A stretch of DNA of 64,000 nucleotides from Rothia similimucilaginosa (GCF_029850875.1 NZ_JAOVAM010000002.1:186001-250000), one strand, 5' to 3'. Counted from the stretch's first letter, positions 7,975 through 16,379 are shown. The notes: generated from the sequence alone by a model not told the origin. A program made the numbers and translations.

Positions 7975-10900
7975 CTAGTCTTCGTTATCAAGCTTGAAGC
8001 TCTGCAGGCCTAGCTTGGTGGTGTACACCAGTTCGTAATCGCAGAGCCTGTATGAGTACACGCCTGCTTCGACCTCTTCGAAGGGCAAGATGAGCTGCCC
8101 CTCCAGCATGAATGACTTCTGCCAGTTTTCGATGCGTTCCTTTTCCAGCTGGTCGAGTGCGGCATCGAAGCGGAGCTTTCCGCCCTCGATGCGGTGGTTG
8201 GGTGCATCTGAGTATTGGTAGGGGAGTCGAATCGATGAAGCCGCAAGTTGCATGCTCTGCCAGTAAGTCGGCGGGTCATCGGCTGAAGCGTCAAAGCGAA
8301 GAGAATCAGTCTCGTCTGTGCCGTTGATGGAAGGCAAAAGTCGGTAGCTTTTAATCGCACTCTTGGGGTTGCCCGGTTGGTTCCGTTCCACAATGATTGC
8401 GATAACCTCCAATGAGGAATCGGTATCACGAACCTTTGCCTCGCCGATTTGCTCGTCAGAGAATCGCTGGTCGTTGGACTGGAGGAGACTCTTCATGCAG
8501 TCCGCCATGGTGTACTGTTCACCATGAGGTGCGCAGAGCAGGTAGCCTTTAGCACGGACATTGGCTAGATCCTTACCTTTCTCACATTCCTGCTTGGCGC
8601 TCTCGTAGACTTCTGCCCAGGCACTAGGAATCTCAGTAGACGTATTTTCCTGGTAGGTCTTCTGCACCAGTGGACTGATGTCCGCAGGGATTCGAATCGG
8701 TTCACTGTCGAAGTGGGGGAGTAGCTGCGCGTAGCTATTGAGTAGAATCATTGGCTCGTAGACTGCCTTAGATCCACGCGGGAAATCGGGCGCCTCATCG
8801 TGTGATCCGAAAGTTTCAATTCCTCGCACGTAGCACACCGGCTTGCGGTATGCGGGGGTGCGTTCTGAGCTACTGCGGCTATCGTGACGGTGTAGGCGTC
8901 CCATGCGCTGAAGTACCAGGTCGACCGGCGCGAAGTCGGTAATCATTACGTCAAAGTCCAGGTCAAGCGACTGTTCGATGACCTGCGTGCCCACCACGAT
9001 GAGGCGGTGCGGGCGCGAAGAATCCTCCCCGTCAGCTTCGTTGTAGTGCGCCTTCTTGCCGAGCTTCGATACGAGGAGTTCTTCTTGCTCGGCACGGTGG
9101 GTGGCGGTAAAGCGAGAGTGGGTGAGGATGACGTGCTCTTCACCGAACTGTTCACTCAGAAATGCGTGCATTTCCTGGGCTCGTCCAACGGTGTTGCAGA
9201 TGACTGCGGCGCATCCGTGATCATTGGCGAGCGGTTCGAGTACGTTCAGGACGCTTTCGGGGCTGTCGTCAATGAGTTTCAGCTCGATTTCGGTTTGCTC
9301 TACGGGCTGTTCAACCTTCCATTTCTTGGGAGTTCCGTTGTCCTCAGCGGTGAGCGTGTGGACAACGGGGTAATCCAGATCGAGGATGGGTTCTTCGGAC
9401 GCTTCCGGCTTAGGTGCTGCCTGAATACCTGCGAGTCGAGCTTTCATTTTCGCCATCAGGTCATTCTGTGATGGGGGAGCAGGAGCAGCTACTTTGTTCG
9501 GTTCTGCTCCAACCTTTAGACCCTTGGCGTAGCTCTTCATGAGCTCATCACGAGTAGCTGACGGCAGGGTTGCCGACATGAGAATAACGGGCGCATTCAT
9601 CTGACCCAGCCAGTAGAGCGCAGCAGAAAGATACCGGCTCATATACGCATCGTAGGCGTGAACCTCATCAATGATGATGACCTTAGAAGCGAGGCCAAGG
9701 TATCGGAGCATCACATGCCGTGCTTGCAGAGCGGTCATGAGAACTTGGTCGATGGTGCACACAATAAAGCTGGAGAGAAGCCCCTTCTTCGTACCGCTGA
9801 GCCAGCTGTGCCGGGCGAGAGACGTTCCGGGACGCAGCGTTTTTCGATTATTTTCTCGCCCGTGGGTAAAGGATTCGTCGAAAATATCTGCCTTGGAGAG
9901 CGCCTCGTAGGACTTGTTGAAGCGGTTCTTGGAGTGGCCCAGGAACATGGAGTGCGGCTCAATAGGTTCGCCGTGTTCTTGCGCCACGTTATTTGTCTGG
10001 TATTCCACCCATTCGATAACACGGTCAAAGAGGGCATTAGAAGTCGCCTGGGTGGGTGCTGCGAAGGCTATGCCGGTGCGACCGGTTGCCTGTGCGAGGA
10101 ACTCGGCAGCGATGAGACCGGCTTCGGTCTTACCCTGACCCATGGGTGCTTCGATGCACATCATGCCGCCGCTTTGCATGGAGCGTGCCGCTTTGACTAC
10201 GACTTCCTGCATGGGGCGTAGGCTCGGGTTGCTCCACCCAAAACGGGATGCGTAAAGATCTGCTGCGGGGGTATCGGGATTAGTGTCCAGTGCGGCAATC
10301 CAGCGCTGTTCAAGCCCGAGCGTCTGCCAACCAATGCGCGCTCGCTGTTCCTGTTCGGCTGAGCCAAAGGTGCCCATGGGGAAGAAATCAGGGTTTGAGG
10401 CAATCCAGTCTGACATGATGACGAAACCGGTGATGCAGAACTGCACGGAGACGGGGATAGTCTGTCCGCGCTGTGCTAACTGATGCAATGCCGAGGATGC
10501 GCCAAAGCGTTCCAGAGTGATGTTGTAGAGTTCTTGCCAGGCGGCATGCCATTTGGGGGAGAGACGCTCCAAAATGACGTTGCTTAGATCTGCTGAATTA
10601 GAGCGGTAGTCTGCGGGTGTGCCGTGGTGCGCGCCAGAGATGCTTGCGAGAGTTTCAGCAACTTCACGCGATATGCCCTCAATGTTGCTGGTGAGCAGGT
10701 GAATGAGGATGCTCTGGCTGTACTTGCTGTGGGGGCATCGCAAGCTGCTAGTAGGCGTGACAAGGTCTTCGGGGAACTCAAAGTCCTGCTGCTCGATACG
10801 CTGACGGTACACGGCGAGGTTTTCGTCGCGTCGCGCATCGAGCTGCCCGGAGAATTCGGGGGTTGCTTTGCCCATATCGTGGGTGGCGGTGAGCCAGCAT

Positions 10901-11121
10901 ACCAGCGCGCGCGTATCTTCCATTGAAAGGTGGAGATGCTCACTGAATCGTTTCTGCAGACCGGGTGCGAGCCATGTATCCCAGAGTCGGGCGGCAACAG
11001 AACCGGCATCGAGCATGTGCTGGACGAGGGAGAGACCGCGGGTGGGGGAGTCCTTGTCTCCTGTTTTTGCCCAGAATGATGCCGTTTCAGGTGTTGAAAG
11101 ATACTTAGGGGCGGGTGCCAT
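7975..11121 (-). CDS. cas3: CRISPR-associated helicase/nuclease Cas3 (type I-E)
   Basis: 1048 residues. After Cascade binds a target, Cas3 nicks and unwinds the displaced strand. An N-terminal HD nuclease domain has THDMGK (His81-Asp82), ISGAHHGTP near residue 162 and a later SDWIASN. The SF2 helicase has Walker A GQGKTE (328-333), DEVH at 485-488 and SATLP at 516. Both activities are in one chain as usual for type I-E, and the key residues look intact. AAGGAGAATC precedes the ATG. It is divergent from cas8e, and its own promoter must lie in or beyond the intergenic region that carries the degenerate repeats; a TATAAA on the minus strand at 11206-11211 is a possible -10. Confidence 0.97.
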   Translation of the reverse strand: MAPAPKYLSTPETASFWAKTGDKDSPTRGLSLVQHMLDAGSVAARLWDTWLAPGLQKRFSEHLHLSMEDTRALVCWLTATHDMGKATPEFSGQLDARRDENLAVYRQRIEQQDFEFPEDLVTPTSSLRCPHSKYSQSILIHLLTSNIEGISREVAETLASISGAHHGTPADYRSNSADLSNVILERLSPKWHAAWQELYNITLERFGASSALHQLAQRGQTIPVSVQFCITGFVIMSDWIASNPDFFPMGTFGSAEQEQRARIGWQTLGLEQRWIAALDTNPDTPAADLYASRFGWSNPSLRPMQEVVVKAARSMQSGGMMCIEAPMGQGKTEAGLIAAEFLAQATGRTGIAFAAPTQATSNALFDRVIEWVEYQTNNVAQEHGEPIEPHSMFLGHSKNRFNKSYEALSKADIFDESFTHGRENNRKTLRPGTSLARHSWLSGTKKGLLSSFIVCTIDQVLMTALQARHVMLRYLGLASKVIIIDEVHAYDAYMSRYLSAALYWLGQMNAPVILMSATLPSATRDELMKSYAKGLKVGAEPNKVAAPAPPSQNDLMAKMKARLAGIQAAPKPEASEEPILDLDYPVVHTLTAEDNGTPKKWKVEQPVEQTEIELKLIDDSPESVLNVLEPLANDHGCAAVICNTVGRAQEMHAFLSEQFGEEHVILTHSRFTATHRAEQEELLVSKLGKKAHYNEADGEDSSRPHRLIVVGTQVIEQSLDLDFDVMITDFAPVDLVLQRMGRLHRHDSRSSSERTPAYRKPVCYVRGIETFGSHDEAPDFPRGSKAVYEPMILLNSYAQLLPHFDSEPIRIPADISPLVQKTYQENTSTEIPSAWAEVYESAKQECEKGKDLANVRAKGYLLCAPHGEQYTMADCMKSLLQSNDQRFSDEQIGEAKVRDTDSSLEVIAIIVERNQPGNPKSAIKSYRLLPSINGTDETDSLRFDASADDPPTYWQSMQLAASSIRLPYQYSDAPNHRIEGGKLRFDAALDQLEKERIENWQKSFMLEGQLILPFEEVEAGVYSYRLCDYELVYTTKLGLQSFKLDNED

Positions 11122-11172
11122 GATTCTCCTTAGACGGTAGACTAGTGCGTACCTCGCTGCGGTGCGAGGTGT

Positions 11173-11202
11173 ATGTTCCCCGAAGCAGACGGGGATGAGC
11201 CA
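11173..11202 (+). repeat. Degenerate CRISPR repeat 1 in the cas3-cas8e gap
   Basis: ATGTTCCCCG starts it and CGGGGATGAGCCA ends it, against the array repeat that starts GTGTTCCCCG and ends CGGGGATGAGCCG. The loop has changed (AAGCAGA instead of CGCGAG) and is one base longer, but the CCCCG/CGGGG stem is kept and 7 of the last 8 bases, the future crRNA 5' handle, are unchanged. It is in the same orientation as the array, which is 6.6 kb away. Several leader-distal array repeats also begin ATGTTCC. A separate perfect 7-bp hairpin (ACCTCGC/GCGAGGT, 11151-11170) lies just upstream. Confidence 0.85.
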
Positions 11203-11244
11203 GTATTTATAAAATTGGTTGATGTGGTCCCTGCGCTAGCGGGG
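11195..11244 (+). ncRNA. Candidate crRNA-like guide RNA
   Basis: If Cas6e cuts at the base of each hairpin as in ordinary type I-E repeats, it would release handle ATGAGCCA (11195-11202), a 21-nt guide (11203-11223, starting GTATTTATAAA) and the second repeat's hairpin up to 11244. That is 50 nt instead of the normal 61, about two Cas7 steps (12 nt) shorter. The pattern of conservation, with the handle kept in repeat 1 and the hairpin kept in repeat 2, is what one functional crRNA needs. A weak plus-strand promoter (TTGAAA at 11094 and CATGAT at 11119) could drive it from inside the cas3 start. Expression is not shown by sequence. Confidence 0.55.
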
Positions 11245-11252
11245 ATTCTGCT
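11224..11252 (+). repeat. Degenerate CRISPR repeat 2 in the cas3-cas8e gap
   Basis: GTGGTCCCTGCGCTAGCGGG aligns with the first 20 bases of the array repeat with three changes (T4G, C9T, G14T). The changes keep a hairpin, TCCCTGC/GCGGGGA with loop GCTA and one U-G pair. The 3' part, which would be the handle of a following crRNA, has diverged to ATTCTGCT. The loss of the handle here, with the hairpin kept, contrasts with repeat 1 and suggests selection on a single spacer unit. Confidence 0.8.
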
Positions 11253-11292
11253 TCCATTGCGTCTGGTTTCACTCTACACCTTAAAAATATCA

Positions 11293-11327
11293 AAGGTATT
11301 AATAAATTGGTAGATTTACTTGACTTA
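11293..11327 (+). other. Partial protospacer with AAG PAM overlapping the cas8e promoter
   Basis: AAG at 11293-11295, the classical type I-E PAM, is followed by GTATTAATAAATTGGTAGAT. Against the guide at 11203-11223, positions 1-5 and 7-11 match and position 6 does not; position 6 is the base flipped out in Cascade. With a one-base gap the two segments stay alike over about 18 of 20 bases. A 32-nt footprint would run from 11296 into TTGACT, the -35 box. The same data could also mean a duplicated protein-binding site. Confidence 0.6.
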
Positions 11328-11349
11328 ACCTTCTTGGTGCTCCTATAGT
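11320..11349 (+). promoter_or_regulatory. Promoter of the cas8e operon
   Basis: TTGACT (11320-11325), an 18-bp spacer and TATAGT (11344-11349) match the vegetative sigma-factor pattern. Start of transcription near 11356 would leave a leader of about 140 nt before the cas8e ATG. An inverted repeat CTTGGTG (11333-11339) / CACCAAG (11374-11380) and an inner AGTGG/CCACT straddle the -10 and start region, and a leader hairpin GGTCCAC/GTGGAC is at 11406-11425. Confidence 0.75.
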
Positions 11350-11496
11350 GGAATTATCAAGCCACTGGAGGCCCACCAAGAGCCCCCTGACAAGGCTAAA
11401 TTAATGGTCCACTCCCATTGTGGACTAGAAACCATTTTTATGACTGCTCATTCGTCACTCGACAGTGAGCTGATTTCGATGATGAAAGGAGTGAGA

Positions 11497-13182
11497 ATGG
11501 CTAGCTTGGAAGAACCCCGCTTCAATCTTGTTGATGAAGCATGGATCCCGGTTCGACTGAAAACGGGCGAGGTTGCTGAGCTGTCACTCCATGATTTCTT
11601 CAAGCGGGTGTATGAGATTGACCGAATTCAAACGGATAATCCGCTAACCGATGTTGCAATCTTGAGTGTTGCGCTCATTATCTTTGCGCGCGCCACTTTT
11701 CTTAGCGAAGGCGTTAAGAGCTCTGGTGGCGCGGCTCCTTGGACTCGCCAGATGCGTGAGTCCGACGCTAATAACCTGACTGCTGTTCTGGGATACCTTG
11801 AAATTTTCAAGGACCGTTTCTGGCTGGTAGGCGGTGACCGCCCCTTTATGCAGGTGCATGATTTGCACACGGCTAAGGGAGACACCAAACCCGTTAGCCG
11901 CTTGCTTTTGGACTCGGAGAGCGAGTACTTCTCGGTTCGTGCTGAAAAGACCTTGGACTCTCTGAGCTTTGCCGAGGCAGCACGCTACCTGCTGACGATT
12001 CAAGCCTGGGACTATTCCGGTATTAAATCTGGCGCAGTGGGTGACCCCCGTGTTAAGGGCGGTAAGGGCTACCCTCTGGGCGTTGGCTGGTACGGCACCA
12101 CCGGTAAGGTGATTGTTCACGGTGCCAACATGATGGAAACCCTGCTGTACAGCCTCGACTATGAGCAGCTGACTGATGATGAGTCGTTTGCTCTTGACCT
12201 CCCGGTATGGGAACGTGCTGAACCTGATACCGCTGCACCCCGCGCCTATACGGGAGGGTCTGCCGCGGCTTATAAAGATGAGCCGGGTCCTGCGAGCGGT
12301 ATGTGCGAGATTTTGACCTGGCAGTCGCGTCGCATCCGCCTACACCATGACGGCGAGCGCGTAACTTCGGTCCTTGTTGCTAACGGCGATAAGTGGTTTG
12401 ACCGCAATACCTATACTGACCCTCTGACGGGTTATCGCTACAGCAAGAACCAGTCGTCGAAGACCGAACAGGTGTGGATGCCTCAGGCTCATTCGGCTGA
12501 ACGCACTCTGTGGCGTGGTGCTGATGCTCTGCTGACTCGTCTCACCCCGGAATCGGAGAAGCAGAATAAGCCTGCTCCTGTGATTCGTCAGTTGGGTTCG
12601 GGAAGGTACTTCCCGACCGACGCGGAGGTACAGGTTCAGCTGGTGGGCGTTGAATACGGCAACCAGAGCGCCGTGATTGAGAACATTATTTCTGACTCGA
12701 TGACCCTTGAGCTTTCTCTGCTGACTGATGAAGGTATGAGTGCCTCCCAGATGGTGCGTGAAAATATTCAGTCAACCATGGATGCGGCAATTGCTCTTGG
12801 GCAGTTTGCGGGTAATTTGTTGCGTGCCGCAGGTCGGGAATATGAATTCCGTGCAGATGCTACCGAAGCCGTACTTAACCGTATGGAGGAGTCTTTCCGC
12901 CTCTGGCTTGCAAATCAGGGGGCTGCAGAAGACATCTCTGTCAAGAAGGAAGAATGGCAGCGTCTGGTGCGTAACGCTATCCAGCACGAATCGAACATCC
13001 TTATTGATAGTGCAGGCCCCAAGGCTATGCTTGGCTTCTTTGGTAAGGATCTTTCCGGGAACGAAGTTCTTTACAGTGTTGCTCACGCAGAACGGCAGCT
13101 CCATGCGCGTCTGCGTAAGATCATCCCTTTGGCTTATCAAGCCTCTACCTCTCACTCACATCAGGAGGACACGAATGAGTGA
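11497..13182 (+). CDS. cas8e: Cascade large subunit Cas8e (Cse1/CasA)
   Basis: 561 residues. The large subunit of type I-E Cascade recognises the PAM and recruits Cas3. The protein opens with FNLVDEAWIPVRL, the typical Cse1 start, and continues with the ASLSVALIIFARA-like helix and the Trp-rich DRPFMQVHDL segment. ATG 11497 follows AAAGGAG at 6 bp. An in-frame ATG at 11404 with a weaker AAGG would add 31 residues that do not look like the family, so the shorter form is preferred. First gene of the Cascade operon; it overlaps cse2 by 8 bp. Confidence 0.95.
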   Translation: MASLEEPRFNLVDEAWIPVRLKTGEVAELSLHDFFKRVYEIDRIQTDNPLTDVAILSVALIIFARATFLSEGVKSSGGAAPWTRQMRESDANNLTAVLGYLEIFKDRFWLVGGDRPFMQVHDLHTAKGDTKPVSRLLLDSESEYFSVRAEKTLDSLSFAEAARYLLTIQAWDYSGIKSGAVGDPRVKGGKGYPLGVGWYGTTGKVIVHGANMMETLLYSLDYEQLTDDESFALDLPVWERAEPDTAAPRAYTGGSAAAYKDEPGPASGMCEILTWQSRRIRLHHDGERVTSVLVANGDKWFDRNTYTDPLTGYRYSKNQSSKTEQVWMPQAHSAERTLWRGADALLTRLTPESEKQNKPAPVIRQLGSGRYFPTDAEVQVQLVGVEYGNQSAVIENIISDSMTLELSLLTDEGMSASQMVRENIQSTMDAAIALGQFAGNLLRAAGREYEFRADATEAVLNRMEESFRLWLANQGAAEDISVKKEEWQRLVRNAIQHESNILIDSAGPKAMLGFFGKDLSGNEVLYSVAHAERQLHARLRKIIPLAYQASTSHSHQEDTNE

Positions 13183-13789
13183 CCGTACTGCGCAGAATGA
13201 CCTGCAGCAGTTTATTGCTGCAAAGGTGATGCGTCTTTACCACCAGAAGAGTAGCGGTGTTTCGTCTGCTACTGCACAGCTGGCGAAGCTTCGCCGGGGA
13301 ACGGGTGAACCGCCCTTGGCTCATCCTGAGCTTTGGGGATTCGTCCTGGAGAAGGAAGACGGTACTGAAGGTATCCCCGAAGAGTACCGCGGTAAGGGCG
13401 ACCAGCCGAGTAACGCGGAGAATGCTGCATACACTGCTTTGACTCTTTTTGCTCTGCACCAGCAGGCGCAGAATCAGCCTATGCATGTTGCCGGTGTTTC
13501 TTTCGGTCAGGCAGTCGGTCGCTTGGTCAGTCAGACTACTTCTTCGATGAAGAAGCGTTTTGATTCTCTGCTGACTGCTCAGACGGAGAACGCTCGCCAG
13601 CATTACCTGCGTAGCCTGATTACTCTTCTCCGTTCCGAAGGTATTGCGTTTGACTACGGTCGATTCGCGACTGACTATATGTACCTTCTGAACCCCACGA
13701 CGCAGCAGAAGGTTCTGTACCGCTGGAACCGTGACTTCTCCTACGGGCTCGTCCCTGTTCGCGCTGTTGCGAACAAAACCACTAAGTAA
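13175..13789 (+). CDS. cse2: Cascade small subunit Cse2 (CasB, Cas11e)
   Basis: 204 residues. Two copies form the belly of type I-E Cascade and stabilise the R-loop. The start ATGAGTGA overlaps the cas8e stop, with AGGAGG at the right distance. The frame is open far upstream, but that part lies inside cas8e. The family signature is seen in GTGEPPLAHPELWGFV near the N-terminus and in the late VPVRAVANK tail. An Arg/Lys-rich helical protein as expected for contacts to nucleic acid. Confidence 0.93.
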   Translation: MSDRTAQNDLQQFIAAKVMRLYHQKSSGVSSATAQLAKLRRGTGEPPLAHPELWGFVLEKEDGTEGIPEEYRGKGDQPSNAENAAYTALTLFALHQQAQNQPMHVAGVSFGQAVGRLVSQTTSSMKKRFDSLLTAQTENARQHYLRSLITLLRSEGIAFDYGRFATDYMYLLNPTTQQKVLYRWNRDFSYGLVPVRAVANKTTK

Positions 13790-13816
13790 CTATCACTCCT
13801 GAAAGAAGGAAAAATC

Positions 13817-14938
13817 ATGACTACTTTCGTTGATATCCATGCCCTGCAGACCCTGCCCCCGTCGAACATTAACCGTGACGACACAGGCAGCCCCAAGTCC
13901 GCTTTCTTTGGCGGCGTTCAGCGTCAGCGTGTTTCCAGCCAGGCTTGGAAGTCCGTTATTCGCCGCGATTTTGAGTCGCACCTCGACCGCTCGAAGCTGG
14001 GCGTACGTACCCGCCTGGTTGCTGACAAGGTAGTGGCGCGTATCTTGGAGCTTGCACCCGAATTTGATGATGAGAAGGCTGAGGCGGCTGTCGTAGAGGC
14101 TTTCAAGGCGGCAAAGATTAAGCTGGAGAAGCCGAAGAAGAAGGAAGACGAAGAAGCAGGCCGTGCTGTTTCTGGCTACCTGATTCTGTTGAGCAACCAG
14201 CAGATTGACAAGCTGGCACAGGCAATTATTGATGCTAATGGTGAGAAGCTTGTTGCGAAGGATGTTAAGGAAATCCTCGATACCAACCACAGCGTTGATA
14301 TCGCTCTCTTTGGTCGTATGCTGGCAGAAGCTGCCGACTTCAACGTTGACGCAGCATGCCAGGTAGCGCACGCCCTGAGTGTTCACGGCTCTGAGCCTGA
14401 TTTCGACTACTACACCGCCGTGGATGACGTCGTTCGTTCTTCGGATGACGCTACCGGTGCGGGCATGATTGGCACCGTTGAGATGGCGGCAAGCACCTTC
14501 TACCGCTACGCCAACATCAACCTGGATGCACTGAACGCTAACCTGGGTGATACTTCTGCAAGTGTTGAGGCAACCCTCGCGTTTGTCCGTTCCTTCATCA
14601 ACTCCATGCCTACCGGTAAGCAGAACTCTTTCGCCGCACGCACCCTGCCTGACGCGGTTATCGTGACCGTTCGTAACGACCGTCCTATCTCCTACGTGAA
14701 CGCCTTCGAGAAGGCTATCACCGAGGTTGAGGGCCGCCGCGTGGCTGCTGCCCGTGCGCTCGCATCTGAGGCTAAGAACATTGAAGAAGCGTACGGTTAC
14801 AAGCCTGTTGCTTCGTATGTTCTGGCTTTGGGTGACCTCAAGGAAGAACTGGCTGGTCTTGGCGAATCTGTTTCTCTGAAGGGTCTGTTGGAGTCCCTCG
14901 AAGCTCAGCTGACTGCTCTCACCTCTCAGGAGTCCTAA
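13817..14938 (+). CDS. cas7e: Cascade backbone subunit Cas7e (Cse4/CasC)
   Basis: 373 residues. Six copies normally line the crRNA, each spanning six spacer bases with one base flipped out. The N-terminus FVDIHALQTLPPSNINRDDTGSPKSAFFGGV and RQRVSSQAWKSVIRRDF are characteristic of CasC. GAAAGAAGGAAAAATC before the ATG supplies the ribosome binding site. The stop overlaps the cas5e start (TAATG). A 21-nt guide such as the candidate at 11203 would be expected to load about two fewer copies. Confidence 0.96.
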   Translation: MTTFVDIHALQTLPPSNINRDDTGSPKSAFFGGVQRQRVSSQAWKSVIRRDFESHLDRSKLGVRTRLVADKVVARILELAPEFDDEKAEAAVVEAFKAAKIKLEKPKKKEDEEAGRAVSGYLILLSNQQIDKLAQAIIDANGEKLVAKDVKEILDTNHSVDIALFGRMLAEAADFNVDAACQVAHALSVHGSEPDFDYYTAVDDVVRSSDDATGAGMIGTVEMAASTFYRYANINLDALNANLGDTSASVEATLAFVRSFINSMPTGKQNSFAARTLPDAVIVTVRNDRPISYVNAFEKAITEVEGRRVAAARALASEAKNIEEAYGYKPVASYVLALGDLKEELAGLGESVSLKGLLESLEAQLTALTSQES

Positions 14939-15690
14939 TGCCTACCCTGCTCTTGAAGATGAGCGGGCCGTTGCAGTCATGGGGCACTCAGAGCCGTTTC
15001 CGTCGCCGTGATGCTGGGCATGAGCCGAGCAAGTCTGGCGTGATTGGAATGGTCGCTGCAGCCCTGGGGCGCTCGCGTAACGAGCCGGTTGATGACCTGG
15101 TTTCGTTGAAGTTTGCGGTGCGTACGGATGCCCAGGGTACCCTGATTCGTGACTATCAGACCGCTAAGAACTGGGCTAAGAACCCGAATGGTGCGGCTTC
15201 TCTTTCGACCCGTATGTACCTTTCGGATGCTGTTTTTGTGGTGGCTCTGGAAGGCGAACGTGAACAGCTGGAGACTATCGAATCTGCACTGAAGAAGCCT
15301 GTGTATCCTCTGTATCTTGGGCGACGTGCGTGCCCGGCTAGCTACGACCTTGTCCTGGGTATCCGTGAGGAGTCAGCTGAGGAAGCTCTGCGTTCGTTGG
15401 AGTGGCAGGTTCCTGAGTATCGTCGTAAGGATTTTCCGAGCCCGGTAGCGTTGCGCATCTTGCGTGATGCGTTGCCTGGTGAACGTGGCGACTTGGTGCG
15501 GGATATTCCGGTGAGTTTCAGCTCGGAGCATCGTCAGTATGCTTCGCGTGAGGTTGTGTCGGTTGAGCCTGTTCTCGTAAATATCAAGGACGATCAGCTT
15601 GCACAGAACGGGGAGGAAGGGGCTTCTGCGAAGAGCCCTTCTGCCCAGGATTCTGAGCCTGATTATATGAAGGCGGTGATGGAAGCATGA
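14938..15690 (+). CDS. cas5e: Cascade subunit Cas5e (CasD)
   Basis: 250 residues. Cas5e holds the 5' handle of the crRNA at the foot of Cascade. The family start LLLKMSGPLQSWGTQSRFRRR and SGVIGMVAAALGR are clear, as is the YPLYLGRRACPAS core. Overlaps cas7e by 1 bp (TAATG) and cas6e by 4 bp (ATGA), so translation is coupled. The last 40 residues are a less conserved acidic Ser/Glu stretch. Confidence 0.95.
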   Translation: MPTLLLKMSGPLQSWGTQSRFRRRDAGHEPSKSGVIGMVAAALGRSRNEPVDDLVSLKFAVRTDAQGTLIRDYQTAKNWAKNPNGAASLSTRMYLSDAVFVVALEGEREQLETIESALKKPVYPLYLGRRACPASYDLVLGIREESAEEALRSLEWQVPEYRRKDFPSPVALRILRDALPGERGDLVRDIPVSFSSEHRQYASREVVSVEPVLVNIKDDQLAQNGEEGASAKSPSAQDSEPDYMKAVMEA

Positions 15691-16367
15691 CGTATTTTTC
15701 TCGTTTCATGATTAATCCGCAGCGTCGTGGTGCGTGGAAGTTGTTGCGTAGCCCGCAGGCGATGCATGCTGCTGTGATGGCGACTTTGCCGCCGGATACG
15801 GACTATTCTGAGAGCCGTATTCTGTGGCGTTTGGATGAGTTTCAGCATGCTCCGGTTCTGTACATGTTGAGCCCTGAGGAGCCTGATTTTTCGGCTCTTG
15901 TGGAGCAGGCTGGATGGCATAATCGCCGTGGTGAGAGCGCTCATTATGGTCGTTTGCTGGCGAAGCTGGAGAACGGTCAGGAGTGGGCTTTCCGCCTTGC
16001 CGCGAACCCGGTGAAGCGTCATACGAATCAGCAGACGGGTAAGCGTGAGGTGTTCCCGCACGTGACTGTTACCCAGCAGCAAGCGTGGATTCGTGAGCGT
16101 GCTCCGCAGTGGGGATTTGAAGTAATTCCTAGTGTTGAAGGTCAGGATGTCGAGGAGTGCCCGATGGTTTCTTCTCGTCAGGATCTTGCGTTTGCCCGTC
16201 GTAACGCTGAGGGCAAGGTTGGTAAGGTGACTCACCGTAAGGCTCAGTTTGATGGTGCTCTTCGCATCACTGATGTTGAGCTGTTCCGTCAGTCTTTGCT
16301 CTCTGGTATGGGCAGGGGTAAGGCGTACGGCATGGGCCTTCTAACGTTGGCGCCTCTGTCCCGCTAG
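15687..16367 (+). CDS. cas6e: CRISPR RNA endoribonuclease Cas6e (CasE)
   Basis: 226 residues. Cas6e cuts the precursor at the 3' base of each repeat hairpin and stays bound to the mature crRNA. It has the two-ferredoxin RAMP fold signature, ending with the glycine-rich SGMGRGKAYGMGLL loop. The N-terminal SRFMINPQRRGAWKLLRSPQAMHAAV with its His is the expected active-site region. The last Cascade gene; a terminator follows 13 bp after its stop. It would also process the degenerate repeats at 11173-11252 if they are transcribed. Confidence 0.95.
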   Translation: MTYFSRFMINPQRRGAWKLLRSPQAMHAAVMATLPPDTDYSESRILWRLDEFQHAPVLYMLSPEEPDFSALVEQAGWHNRRGESAHYGRLLAKLENGQEWAFRLAANPVKRHTNQQTGKREVFPHVTVTQQQAWIRERAPQWGFEVIPSVEGQDVEECPMVSSRQDLAFARRNAEGKVGKVTHRKAQFDGALRITDVELFRQSLLSGMGRGKAYGMGLLTLAPLSR

Positions 16368-16379
16368 GTAATGCGGGTG

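Noticed and set aside
11404-11496. 31-residue N-terminal extension of Cas8e
   Set aside because: The conserved Cse1 start follows ATG 11497, which has the better ribosome binding site. The ATG is kept as a finding only.
11404-11496. A toxin gene guarded by the crRNA-like RNA (CreTA-like)
   Set aside because: The only open frame in the leader runs into cas8e, and no small toxin-like ORF is evident; self-repression of the operon explains the guide better.
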